A DNA stretch of 64,000 nt, from NCBI GenBank assembly GCA_963930655.1, contig OZ005609.1, positions 9,096,501 to 9,160,500 of the forward strand. The letters are read 5' to 3'. The notes beneath the pieces were generated by a model that was given only the letters and a program-made list of their open reading frames with translations, had not been told where the DNA came from and did not search any database. The DNA is from Myrica gale (Eukaryota > Streptophyta > Magnoliopsida > Fagales > Myricaceae). Shown in pieces: positions 54,930 to 64,000 of the stretch; within the stretch, counting starts at the first letter, position 1, and the number at the start of each line of letters is the position of its first letter. The translations under genes were made by a program, and so were the position numbers.

Positions 54930-57900
54930 ATGGACGAGGGGAAACTTAAACCTAAGAGAGAGGATTCGGAGAGGAGTGAGGATGATTTGAAGCGGAGCCA
55001 CCGTGATCGGGATAGAGAAAGAGATAAGGAGAGGAATGGGGAGAGGCACAGAGAGAAGAGGAACCGCAATAGTCGGCGATCTGAAAGAGAGAGGAGTAGT
55101 GATTCAGATGACAAGTATGAGAGGGAGAGAGAAAGGGAGAAGCATAGAACGCGGAGTAGGGATGATGAGAAGGAAAGAGCAAGAGAGAAGAAGAGAGAAA
55201 GAGAGAGGGAAGAGAGGGAGAGGGAAAAGGAGAAAGAGAGAGAGAAAGAGAAGAGGGAGAGGGAGAGGGAGAGGGCGAGGGAGAAAGAAAGAGAAAGGGA
55301 GAGAGAGAGAGAGGAGAGGGAGAGGGAGAGGGAAAGGAGAGAGCGTGAAAGAGAGAAAGAGAAGGACAGAGAGAAGGAGAGAAAAACACGGGATAGAGAG
55401 AAGCGGCGGGAAGTTGATGGTGATGACAGCAATGATGATGATGTGCATAGGGAGCGTGATAGGAAGCGGCATAGGAGAGGTGATGATGATCACAGGGGGA
55501 GAGATCGTGAACGGAGCAGCAGCAGGCCTCGCAAGCATAGAGATGACAGTGAAGAGAGTCCAAAGAGAAAGAGTGTTGATGATGATTCAGATAAGATGGA
55601 GAAGAAACTGTCGCGGGAGGAGGAGTTAGAGGATGAGCAGAGAAGATTGGATGAGGAAATGGAGAAGCGGAGGAGGAGAGTGCAGGAGTGGCAAGAGTTG
55701 AGGAGAGCAAAAGAAGAAACTGAAAGGGAAAAGCTTGGGGAAGCAAATGCTGATGAACCTATGTCTGGCAAGACCTGGACTCTTGAAGGAGAATCCGATG
55801 ATGAAGAAGTACCGCATATGGATAAATTGGAGATGGATATGGATGTTGAAGAAGATGCAAAGCCTACCAATGAGCAAGTTCATGATTTAGTGTTGCTTGA
55901 TTCTGAGAATGTAACTGTTGCATCAGCTTCGCAGAGCAAGGGTGTTGTGGCCGAGGGGGATGAGGAAATTGATCCATTGGATGCCTTCATGAATTCCATG
56001 GTGTTGCCCGAGGTTGAAAAGCTAAAAAGTAATTTGTCTCCCTCAGCTGTTGATGATAAGAATGTGGACTTGAGAAATAAAGAAAATAAGAATGAAGGAA
56101 GTAATGGTGAGCAGCCACGGAAGGGTCCGAATAAATCTATGGGGAGAATAATGCAGGGTGAAGATTCGGAATCAGATTATGGTGATCCTGGGAATGAGGA
56201 GAATCCTGTAGAAGATGAAGACGACGATGAGTTCATGAAAAGGGTAAAGAAGACAAAAGCGGAGAAGCTTTCTCTAGTTGACCACTCAAAGATTCATTAC
56301 GAACCATTCCGCAAAAATTTCTACATCGAAGTGAAAGAAATCTCAAAGATGACTTTTGAAGAGGTTGCTGCTTACCGAAAACAATTGGAATTGAAGATAC
56401 ATGGTAAGGATGTGCCGAAGCCGATCAAAACTTGGCACCAAACTGGACTTACAAGTAAAATGCTGGACACAATAAAGAAACTTGGCTATGAGAAGCCAAT
56501 GCCAATTCAAGCTCAGGCTCTGCCTGTGATCATGAGTGGCCGCGACTCCATAGGCGTCGCGAAAACTGGCTCAGGCAAAACCCTCGCATTTGTGCTGCCA
56601 ATGCTGAGGCATATCAAGGACCAGCCTCCTATTGTAGCCGGTGATGGACCAATTGGTCTTATAATGGCACCTACCAGGGAGCTTGTACAGCAGATCCACA
56701 GTGATATCAAGAAGTTTACCAAGGCACTTGGTATCGGGTGTGTGCCTGTGTATGGGGGTTCTGGTGTTGCCCAACAAATTAGTGATTTGAAGCGGGGTAC
56801 TGAGATTGTTGTCTGTACTCCAGGTAGGATGATTGACATACTTTGCACCAGTGGGGGTAAAATTACCAATCTCCGCAGAGTCACTTATTTGGTCATGGAT
56901 GAAGCTGATCGAATGTTTGACATGGGTTTCGAACCTCAAATTACTCGAATTGTTCAGAATATTCGACCAGATCGCCAGACAGTACTCTTCTCTGCCACTT
57001 TTCCTCGTCAGGTTGAAGTTTTGGCACGTAAAGTGTTAAACAAGCCTGTGGAGATGCAAGTTGGGGGGAGAAGTGTGGTCAACAAAGACATAACACAGAC
57101 GGTTGAGGTGAGGCTGGAAAGTGAAAGGTTCTTTAGATTGTTAGAACTACTTGGTGAATGGTATGAAAAAGGAAAAATTTTGATATTCGTCCACTCGCAG
57201 GAGAAGTGTGATGCTTTGTTCAGGGATCTCCTCAGGCATGGCTATCCTTGCCTCTCACTTCATGGGGCTAAGGATCAAACGGATCGTGAATCCACCATTT
57301 CTGATTTTAAGAGCAATGTCTGCAATTTGCTGATTGCAACAAGTATTGCTGCCAGGGGTTTAGATGTCAAGGAGCTTGAATTGGTGATCAATTTTGATGT
57401 TCCAAACCATTATGAAGACTATGTCCACCGAGTTGGTCGTACAGGCCGAGCTGGTCGGAAAGGCTGTGCTATAACATTCATCTCTGAGGAGGATGCAAGA
57501 TATGCACCAGATCTTGTAAAAGCATTGGAACTCTCTGAGCAAGCTGTTCCAGATGACCTGAAAACTCTTGCTGATAGTTTTATGGCAAAAGTGAATCAGG
57601 GACTTGAGCAAGCCCATGGAACTGGTTATGGCGGAAGCGGCTTTAAATTTAATGAAGAGGAAGATGAAGTGAGGAAAGCAGCGAAGAAAGCACAGGCTAG
57701 GGAATATGGTTTTGAGGAGGACAAGTCAGATTCTGAAGATGACGATGAGGGTATACGGAAGGCAGGTGGTGACATATCACAGCAGGCTGCCTTAGCCCAG
57801 ATAATTGCTGCTGCCTCCAAAGCTAATACACCTTCTATGCCAACACCTGTCTCTGCTGGCCAACTGCTTCCCAATGGTGGACTACCTGTTACCCTGCCAG

Positions 57901-58367
57901 GTGTTATGGGTCTAACTTTACCTGGAACAGCAGCAGTTGTGCCTGGGAGTGGGTTGCCTGGTGCCAATGAAGCAGCAGGGGCAGCTCGAGCAGCAGCCAT
58001 TGCAGCTGCTCTTAACTTGCAGCAAAATTTGGCGAAGATTCAAGCTGATGCAATGCCTGAACACTATGAAGCGGAGTTGGAGATAAATGATTTCCCCCAG
58101 AATGCTCGATGGAAGGTTACCCACAAGGAAACTTTGGGCCCAATTTCAGATTGGACAGGTGCTGCTATTACAACCAGGGGGCAGTATTTCCCTCCAGGTA
58201 AGGTTCCAGGACCTGGAGAACGCAAACTCTACCTTTTCATTGAGGGCCCTACTGAACAATCTGTGAAGAGAGCAAAATCTGAATTAAAACGTGTATTGGA
58301 AGACATCACTAACCAGGCATTACAACTACCCGGTGGAGCCCAACCGGGAAGATACCAAGTTTTATAA
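54930..58367 (+). CDS. RH42: DEAD-box ATP-dependent RNA helicase, Prp5/DDX46 type
   Basis: One uninterrupted frame of 1145 residues. Residues 1 to about 280 are nearly all Arg, Glu, Lys, Asp and Ser (RS/RE-rich), as in Prp5/DDX46 splicing helicases. The helicase core is complete: Q motif GYEKPMPIQAQALPV, Walker A AKTGSGKT (544-551), PTRELVQQI, TPGRMID, DEAD (657-660), SAT (688-690), ILIFVHSQEKCD, ARGLDVKELE and HRVGRTGRAG (from 833). The C-terminus has an acidic tract and an Ala/Gly/Pro-rich linker, and ends GRYQVL. Prp5-type enzymes act in the nucleus, remodelling U2 snRNP at the branch site during pre-spliceosome assembly; the Arabidopsis gene is RH42/RCF1, needed for correct splicing in the cold. 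Length matches the family. No break was found. Confidence 0.96.
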   Translation: MDEGKLKPKREDSERSEDDLKRSHRDRDRERDKERNGERHREKRNRNSRRSERERSSDSDDKYEREREREKHRTRSRDDEKERAREKKREREREEREREKEKEREKEKRERERERAREKEREREREREERERERERREREREKEKDREKERKTRDREKRREVDGDDSNDDDVHRERDRKRHRRGDDDHRGRDRERSSSRPRKHRDDSEESPKRKSVDDDSDKMEKKLSREEELEDEQRRLDEEMEKRRRRVQEWQELRRAKEETEREKLGEANADEPMSGKTWTLEGESDDEEVPHMDKLEMDMDVEEDAKPTNEQVHDLVLLDSENVTVASASQSKGVVAEGDEEIDPLDAFMNSMVLPEVEKLKSNLSPSAVDDKNVDLRNKENKNEGSNGEQPRKGPNKSMGRIMQGEDSESDYGDPGNEENPVEDEDDDEFMKRVKKTKAEKLSLVDHSKIHYEPFRKNFYIEVKEISKMTFEEVAAYRKQLELKIHGKDVPKPIKTWHQTGLTSKMLDTIKKLGYEKPMPIQAQALPVIMSGRDSIGVAKTGSGKTLAFVLPMLRHIKDQPPIVAGDGPIGLIMAPTRELVQQIHSDIKKFTKALGIGCVPVYGGSGVAQQISDLKRGTEIVVCTPGRMIDILCTSGGKITNLRRVTYLVMDEADRMFDMGFEPQITRIVQNIRPDRQTVLFSATFPRQVEVLARKVLNKPVEMQVGGRSVVNKDITQTVEVRLESERFFRLLELLGEWYEKGKILIFVHSQEKCDALFRDLLRHGYPCLSLHGAKDQTDRESTISDFKSNVCNLLIATSIAARGLDVKELELVINFDVPNHYEDYVHRVGRTGRAGRKGCAITFISEEDARYAPDLVKALELSEQAVPDDLKTLADSFMAKVNQGLEQAHGTGYGGSGFKFNEEEDEVRKAAKKAQAREYGFEEDKSDSEDDDEGIRKAGGDISQQAALAQIIAAASKANTPSMPTPVSAGQLLPNGGLPVTLPGVMGLTLPGTAAVVPGSGLPGANEAAGAARAAAIAAALNLQQNLAKIQADAMPEHYEAELEINDFPQNARWKVTHKETLGPISDWTGAAITTRGQYFPPGKVPGPGERKLYLFIEGPTEQSVKRAKSELKRVLEDITNQALQLPGGAQPGRYQVL
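55191..55343 (+). repeat. RH42: Polypurine low-complexity tract inside RH42
   Basis: Bases 55191-55275 are all purine (85 in a row), then after one C another 67 purines follow (55277-55343). They encode alternating Arg/Glu/Lys. Such tracts can slip in replication and can form triplex DNA; on the minus strand they create long spurious Ser/Leu open frames. Confidence 0.85.
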
Positions 58368-60242
58368 GTGTAAGGACTTGATTCCAGTTCATACAGTCAT
58401 TGTTGGCATATCTTTACCTTCTTCTGTTGGATTAAGCTGAGTTCCAACTTCTAGTTATTCTTTCGTGCTCAGTTAATATGCTGGATGACTTTTTGTTGGT
58501 TTGGGCATGCTTATTTTTTTGAGGAACTCTTGATTGTTAGTACGAGGTATTTAATATTTTATTATCGGGAACTGAAATTCTATTCACATTTAGTCGATGG
58601 ATGCAGATCAAGCGTAGGTACAATTAGGAAAGCATTTTGTTCTCTTCTTATAAAGCAAGCTTGTTTCTTTTCAGAAACACCCCCTCTCGGGCCTCTCCGA
58701 CCAAATAAAAAATAAATAAAAAGTGTAAGAAATAAATAAATAAATACTCATACAATCTCGTCTTCAGCTATTCCCCCACCTTTTTTCTTCACAGCTTCAA
58801 GTAGAACTTTTGGGACGATGGGCGAAAGGCATATAAATTTTTCTGATCTAATTCCTCCCTCCCTCACCTGCATCATATCTCATAGTGTCTTGGATGTATG
58901 GTGTAAGATTTTGTGAATATGTTTTCTGCTTTCCACATTTGTTCGGCCCTTTTGATTTTTTTCTTTTCTCATGGCGCGAGGGATGTTGTATGACTATGCT
59001 CGCCTGTCCAATATTGTCTCTGCCCCTTACCTTGGCCATCGTGGCTGTGAAAGGGATGAGGTTATGGTTCGAAACTTTTTCCTCATGTTTCTGTTGTTTA
59101 GCTTAGATTATGTGTTTTGATCTATGTTATCTATCATTGTATCATTCTTTAAGCATGAGTTGGTGATATCTGAGTTTATCTTATGTATTTAACTAGATTC
59201 TTGTGTAATTTCAGGCGCGGGGTTGGGAAATTCCAGGAGCCAGTTGTGGCTACGTTTATGTAGTTTGTCATGGCAAGACATCGGCAGGAGTGCTAAATCG
59301 ATCAGTGTGTCTACAAGTAAGAGGATATGCCTTTGTTGGTTTTCCATGGGGTTCCTTAAAAGTGATCTTTAGATTGAATGGGCTTGGTTGTCCTTAAAAA
59401 GGATGTCTATATCATACAATACTTTATGACAAGTTGTTTGTCTGTTTACAGTAATCATGGCCTCATATCCAGAGTGCGTTCCATATATTTGTGAATGTTG
59501 GGGATGTAACAAATGATTCCAATTGTTGAGGACGTTTTTGGTTTGTTCCTTACTGAATATTAGTATATGATCGATAAGAGGAATACTTCCATTTTAGTAG
59601 TGCTGTGGTGGTTGGATGATTATTGTGTGGAGCGGCATAATCTTCAGTGTTGCTAATGCTTTGTTTATCTATTTCAGCCTGAATCAATGACAGGACAATT
59701 TCTAATGGTTATTTTAATTTTCCTGCGATGAGGCTTGATTTAAGCACTTGAAATTGGTTCAGCCACAGGCACCGAGCCTTGCAGGACTGTCAACCTGGAA
59801 AAGTATGCGTACCATATCTGAAGCTGGGAGGGAGATATGTAGAAAGAAGAGCCACAATCTCCATAATGGACAGCTTATTGGCACTCTGCCACGCATTCTG
59901 TAGAGGATTTCCAGAAGGTTGTTTGTAACCTGGAGAGGTAACCTTTATGTGATGAAGGTTTATTTCACTCTGTTCTGGTATTCTGCAGATCAATCTGCCC
60001 GTCTCAGAAGGCTCCTTCCTGGGAAGCAAGAGCCCCTTATAGTCGCACGTGACTGGGTGGTGGGTGTAAATTTATTCTTTCGAGTTGCGAGCTGTTAGGC
60101 TTAAAATTATGCAATTGGTACAAGTATTTTAAGAAATTTACCTTATACCAAATCGAATTGCAGCGCTATGAATTAGAAAAAAAAAGAAGAATAGCAGCTC
60201 TATATGCGCTTTGGTCCCGCATCCTCCCTCTCTTTGGCAAAA
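58368..60242 (+). other. RH42 3' region and intergenic, no gene recognised
   Basis: The first few hundred bases are the likely 3' UTR. Splice-like borders appear further on (for example TTTCAG before GCGCGGGGTTGGG near 59214), so a spliced 3' UTR or a noncoding transcript is possible but not shown. A (AAAT)n-like run lies near 58710-58745. No protein-coding frame is supported. Confidence 0.4.
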
Positions 60243-60461
60243 GTTATTGTGAGTGGAGTTGTTGTGTGAATGTGTGAGTGGACGAATGAGATTAGAAGTT
60301 GAGAAATCTAATGGTTGCAAAAATATCACGTTATTTAATGAATCCGATCCGTGAATCTGATCCGGTTTCATTAAATGACGTAGTATTTTTTCAGCCATTA
60401 GATTTTCTAATTTTTAATCTCACCCGTCTGGCTCACACAATAACCTCACTCGCACAATAAC
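60243..60461. mobile_element. Foldback MITE, about 219 bp
   Basis: The two halves are inverted copies over about 100 bases: GTTATTGTG.GAGTG.. at the left pairs with CACTCGCACAATAAC at the right, and both share GAAATCTAATGG-type words and TTATTTAATGAA/TTCATTAAATGA near the centre. The flanks on both sides resemble each other (CTCCCTCTCTTTGGC and CTCCCTCCTCTTTGGC) but are not directly adjacent at the left, so the target duplication is unresolved. Confidence 0.75.
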
Positions 60462-60505
60462 CGGTCTCCCTCCTCTTTGGCTCCTCGTGAAATGAGGCGG
60501 ACGAG

Positions 60506-60709
60506 TGCCAGTAGGATACGTCTCTTTTGCTAATTGTAATTTGTTTTCCTCGTTTTGACTCGAGCTTTCGTACTCAAAACGTTTTTGTTAGGAATCTGGC
60601 TTCACTTGCCAGTGGGATACGTCTCTTTGCGAATTGTAATTTGTTTTCCTCGTTTTGACTCGAGCTTTCGTACTCAAAAACCTTTTTTTGTTAGGAATCT
60701 GGCGTCACT
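60506..60709. repeat. Tandem duplication, 101-bp unit
   Basis: The unit 60506-60606 is followed at once by a copy at 60607-60709. Shared phrases are GGATACGTCTCTTT, AATTGTAATTTGTTTTCCTC and TTAGGAATCTGGC. There are only a few differences, so it is recent. Confidence 0.9.
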
Positions 60710-62140
60710 GCGACAGTTGAGGCCACTAAGATTTAAAGCTAGATGACATAATCAAGCCTCGGTACAATTGTAATTTTTTATTCGAGTTGAATAATATAAT
60801 TTGAATAAAGATAAACATAATAAATAAATATTATATTATTTAATATTATTTATATAAATTTTAAGAAACTTGAGTCTTCTAATAAGGTTTATCTCTTGGA
60901 CACTGTTAAAAAGAACACTGATTTGCCAGAACAGCCCCATCAAATGTTAATTGAGCAATAATAATAACTACCTGCACATGGGGGATTTTTCGGGGTCTTA
61001 TGGGTGGTTGTTAAGATAGGTGCGCTTCTGAATTGGTGGTGATCATCCTATTTGACGTTATCTTCTTGGGGCTCTCAAAATTTCCATGTTTTCTTATTGA
61101 ATTAATGATGAGAACGCAAGTCATTAGTGGTTAGATTCTCCTACATGATTTCCATGAATCTTCTCCAGAGATGACGTAGGAAAAACCGACTACCGTTCTG
61201 AATGAATGTAGTATATTTTGCCGACCTCCAACAATCTCCACTCCAGACATGTTCATTCCTCTTGACCTTCTTTCCGGGTTTCTTTACTGCTTAGAAAAAG
61301 GTGTACGAGTTCGTGGACCTAATCTATTTTTAATTCGCTACTGTTTTTGTTCGTATTCTCTATGTTCTCGTTTTAAATTTTGAAAAAGAAGCACTCGTGA
61401 AAGTAAGACAGCTCTGTTAATTGTCTGCTTTGAGTTCTTAAGCACGCGGGATCAATGCATGGAGACAAGGGTATCAGTTGGTGCAGAGGGGAAACAAGGA
61501 TCCCGAGATTATGATGTTCCACTACGTGTGATGATTTCGTGGTAGCAGGTTGGTGTCTTGGTGCAGTTCACGTTTCACGTTGATCTTATGTTCAGTTGTG
61601 TGAGATAACCTTTATGAATCTTTCTCGTTTGGGAGTCGAGAAACTTTTTGGATTCAGAACGACGTGGAATGCCAGCTATTGGTTTATTTAGTCAATATTT
61701 AACTTAAAGCTCTCGAAGGAGAGTCTATAACTATCTGGGTATGCCTGTTGTCTTTCTCTTTTTTAATCTATAGACCATGTTTTAGGTGGAAACTTTTGAA
61801 GAGGTTTAGTGACTCCTCTACGGCGTCTACAAACAAATGTTCCTCTGATATTTGAACTAGATGTACGGTTTTTGTTGAATTTTTTTGTGAATCCATCGGG
61901 TAATTAGACGTGATCCATTTGAACTTGTATTGTTTCTTATGGCATCTCAGTCGATCTAATTTCCTTTCCTCCCGACGTGCTTTAGGTCCGGCAACCTGTG
62001 CTGTGTGCACGAAAGCAGTTGTATATCTGACAGGATTTCGAATAATCTATGCTATTTTTGTGAAGGCATTTTTCATGATATTAGTGTTTTACATATATAG
62101 TAGGTGAAGGTCATTTTCCTAGTTGTGAAAGGATCTCAAC
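60710..62140 (+). other. Upstream region of the PILS gene
   Basis: The first part is AT-rich intergenic DNA. A leader, perhaps with introns, is expected before the ATG at 62141, but no borders can be fixed from sequence alone. No upstream gene was seen. Confidence 0.4.
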
Positions 62141-64000
62141 ATGGAGCTTTCGAAGCTCTTCGTCACCGCATCAATTCCAGTCCTCAAAGTGCTATTGATC
62201 ACTGCAGTAGGGTCATTTCTTGCTCTAGATAGTGTCAACATCTTGGGGGAAGATGCGAGGAATCATTTAAATAATGTGAGTTGTTCAGTTCTTATTTTTA
62301 TGGCAGTTTATACTACTTAAAGATGGAACCAAAGTTGCTCAAATGTATTGCATCAGCACGTTCTGCTGGAGAGTCAAGTGTTTACCTACTTTGATTTCGT
62401 TTCACAAGTGTTAATGATCAACAGGTTGTATTTTACGTATTTAATCCATCCCTTGTGGCCTCCAACCTTGCCAAAACAATAACAAGCGAGAGCATGGCTA
62501 AGTTGTGAGTTAAATTCTGGTCACGCCATCAGTCCTCTCTTTACATTTTAATAGTCACTTGTTTGAAAATAAGACCTTAACTATTCCTCTCAGGAATATT
62601 GATTGGTCACTGGGTCTACCTCCCCTGTTCAGGAGAAGGCTGACAGGAGAATCATAAATTGGATTCTTCGGAACCAGTGCAACCGGGTTTTGGATAATCT
62701 CTTTTCTCATTTCATCAAGTGACTATCCAAATTGATTGTTACTTTATAATTTTAGTATTGAACTATTTGTAAAATGCGTAGGTGGTTCATGCCAATCAAT
62801 ATCCTCATCACATTTATTATTGGCTCAGTTCTTGGAGGGGTGGTTATCCTGATCACCAGACCTCCTCCACACCTGAGAGGCCTAATATTGGGTTGCTGTG
62901 CTGCAGGTAAACAAATAAATAGATCCACCTTACCAATAAGCAATTGACTTGCTTTAAATAATTGATTTCCTTTCTTTCAATTATCCTAAATTGATGATGG
63001 AAACAAAATGTAATTCTTAAGGAAGTCGTGCTTTCACTTAGTTGAAGTGCATGGGGACTCTATTGGAGGGAACTTCAGGGAGCTCTTCGTCACAACAAGA
63101 GCTGGATGCCTTACTTCGGCTGTTCCACCCTGCTTACTCATTCTTGCTTTTAGACGTTTAGGCAGTCAATCGTGTATTTTAGGGGGGTCTCTGGCCCTGG
63201 TTATCAAAAGTTGTATAAAATGATTTGTTTCTCTTCTTCCCTTCAAAACACAGCCGAATTAGTTGCTTCCAAAATCATTCTGTTGAACTTCATCTTCAAA
63301 GAATAACCAGTGCTTATGCAACTAAATATCTACCATTTTGTAATTCGTCGTCTAACAACTTTTTTTCTTTCTTCTTTCCCTTTTGTGGGCAGGAAATATG
63401 GGGAACATTCTTCTCATAATCATCCCGTCCATTTGTAAAGAAAAAGGAGGGCCATTTGGAGCTCCTGATGTCTGTCAAACATATGGAATGGCTTATGTTT
63501 CACTATCAATGGCAGTATGTGACATATGCCTCTGCGCTTTAATTTGGTTTCTTTTCCTGGACTAAAGTTCTTTCCCAATTCCTTGGAATTCATAGGTGAT
63601 GGATATAAGCTGTTTTCTTCTTGTTAAATGTATAAGCTGTTTGTAAGGAACTTTTAGTGTACAATTACCATCTTTAAGTTCGGTATCTATTTGCCATCCA
63701 AGAAATAGTCTCAGTAAGCTCTCAGACCAGATGAATTGTGAATCTATTTGTATGCATGTATTTATGTTGGGGTTGGTATCTCATGAGATAAACTTATGTC
63801 GAGGTAAGAGATCATACTTATGGTGTTTGCAGTTTTCCCTTTGATTTATAATTTCTTGTTCTAATCTGTATGCAATGCGTAAATTGTCTTGTCTTCTATA
63901 TTACCAATGGTTGTCTGTGGCAGACTATTCTTCAAGTATATTTCCCCTTTTGTAATTGCTTTCTGTGGCACTTCAGATAGGGGCCATTTTTTTGTGGTCT
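62141..64000 (+). CDS. PILS: PIN-LIKES auxin transport facilitator, 5' part, runs off the window
   Basis: Five exons are visible: 62141-62275, 62425-62504, 62782-62906, 63393-63514 and 63977-64000 (cut by the window end). All joins are in phase with GT-AG borders. The product starts MELSKLFVTASIPVLKVLL and has hydrophobic spans at about 10-30, 46-60 and 75-100. It contains VFYVFNPSLVASNLAKTIT, MPINILITFIIGSVLGGVVI, GNMGNILLIIIPSICKEKGG and the following VCQTYGMAYVSLSMA. These are hallmarks of the membrane-transport (auxin efflux carrier) family in its PILS branch. PILS proteins sit in the ER membrane and set the nuclear availability of auxin. Neighbouring RH42 and ARID genes support the PILS1/PILS3 ortholog group. 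The remaining C-terminal exons lie beyond the window. Confidence 0.93.

Noticed and set aside
54821..55870. Long minus-strand open frames, Ser/Leu-rich, opposite RH42 (up to 264 codons)
   Set aside because: They are the complement of the polypurine, Arg/Glu-coding tract of the helicase gene and have no protein-like features.
62583..62660. Exon-like segment between PILS exons 2 and 3 (after CTCTCAG)
   Set aside because: Joining it breaks the frame, while exon 2 to exon 3 at 62782 joins in phase and continues the family sequence.

Overview
This window is eukaryotic nuclear DNA from a flowering plant, most likely a woody eudicot; the species cannot be fixed from the sequence. The evidence is AT-rich intergenic DNA, genes with many short exons and GT-AG introns, abundant MITE-type DNA transposons, a chromovirus retrotransposon, a tRNA-derived SINE, and plant-specific protein families.

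Five host genes can be supported. A three-exon gene at 8886-9378 (+) encodes a 98-residue single-span protein of unknown function. An intronless gene at 20995-21897 (+) encodes an AT-hook/PPC nuclear protein of the ESCAROLA/SOB3 type. A 13-exon gene at 42375-33177 (-) encodes a 442-residue ARID plus HSP20-like protein. An intronless gene at 54930-58367 (+) encodes a Prp5/DDX46-type DEAD-box helicase (RH42/RCF1). The first five exons of a PIN-LIKES auxin carrier start at 62141 (+) and run off the right edge. From memory of the Arabidopsis map, the last four match the order At1g20900 (AHL27), At1g20910 (ARID), At1g20920 (RH42), At1g20925 (PILS1), so this looks like an anciently conserved gene block expanded here by transposons.

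Region by region: 1-2.8 kb holds a decayed LRR gene fragment. 2.8-7.58 kb is one composite retroelement insertion. 7.6-20.9 kb is the small gene plus MITEs, tandem duplications and the end of a CACTA element. 21-21.9 kb is the AHL gene. 23.76-28.89 kb is a 5.1-kb Pack-MULE carrying pieces of at least three unrelated host genes. 33.2-42.4 kb is the ARID gene, whose introns carry two MITEs, a SINE and three tandem duplications. 43-54 kb is gene-poor DNA with LTR-like debris, foldback elements and a roughly 90-bp tandem repeat. 54.9-64 kb holds the helicase and PILS genes with a foldback MITE between them.

Two mobile elements stand out. The composite at 2801-7577 is flanked by a 5-bp target duplication, yet its two 344-bp LTRs face opposite ways and its left end is a different, TRIM-like 136-bp LTR joined through a shared initiator-tRNA primer site. 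It looks like a retroelement chimera assembled before integration. The Pack-MULE is defined by diverged long terminal inverted repeats and a perfect 9-bp target duplication, and contains exon fragments of alpha-mannosidase, an LSD1-like demethylase and histidyl-tRNA synthetase.
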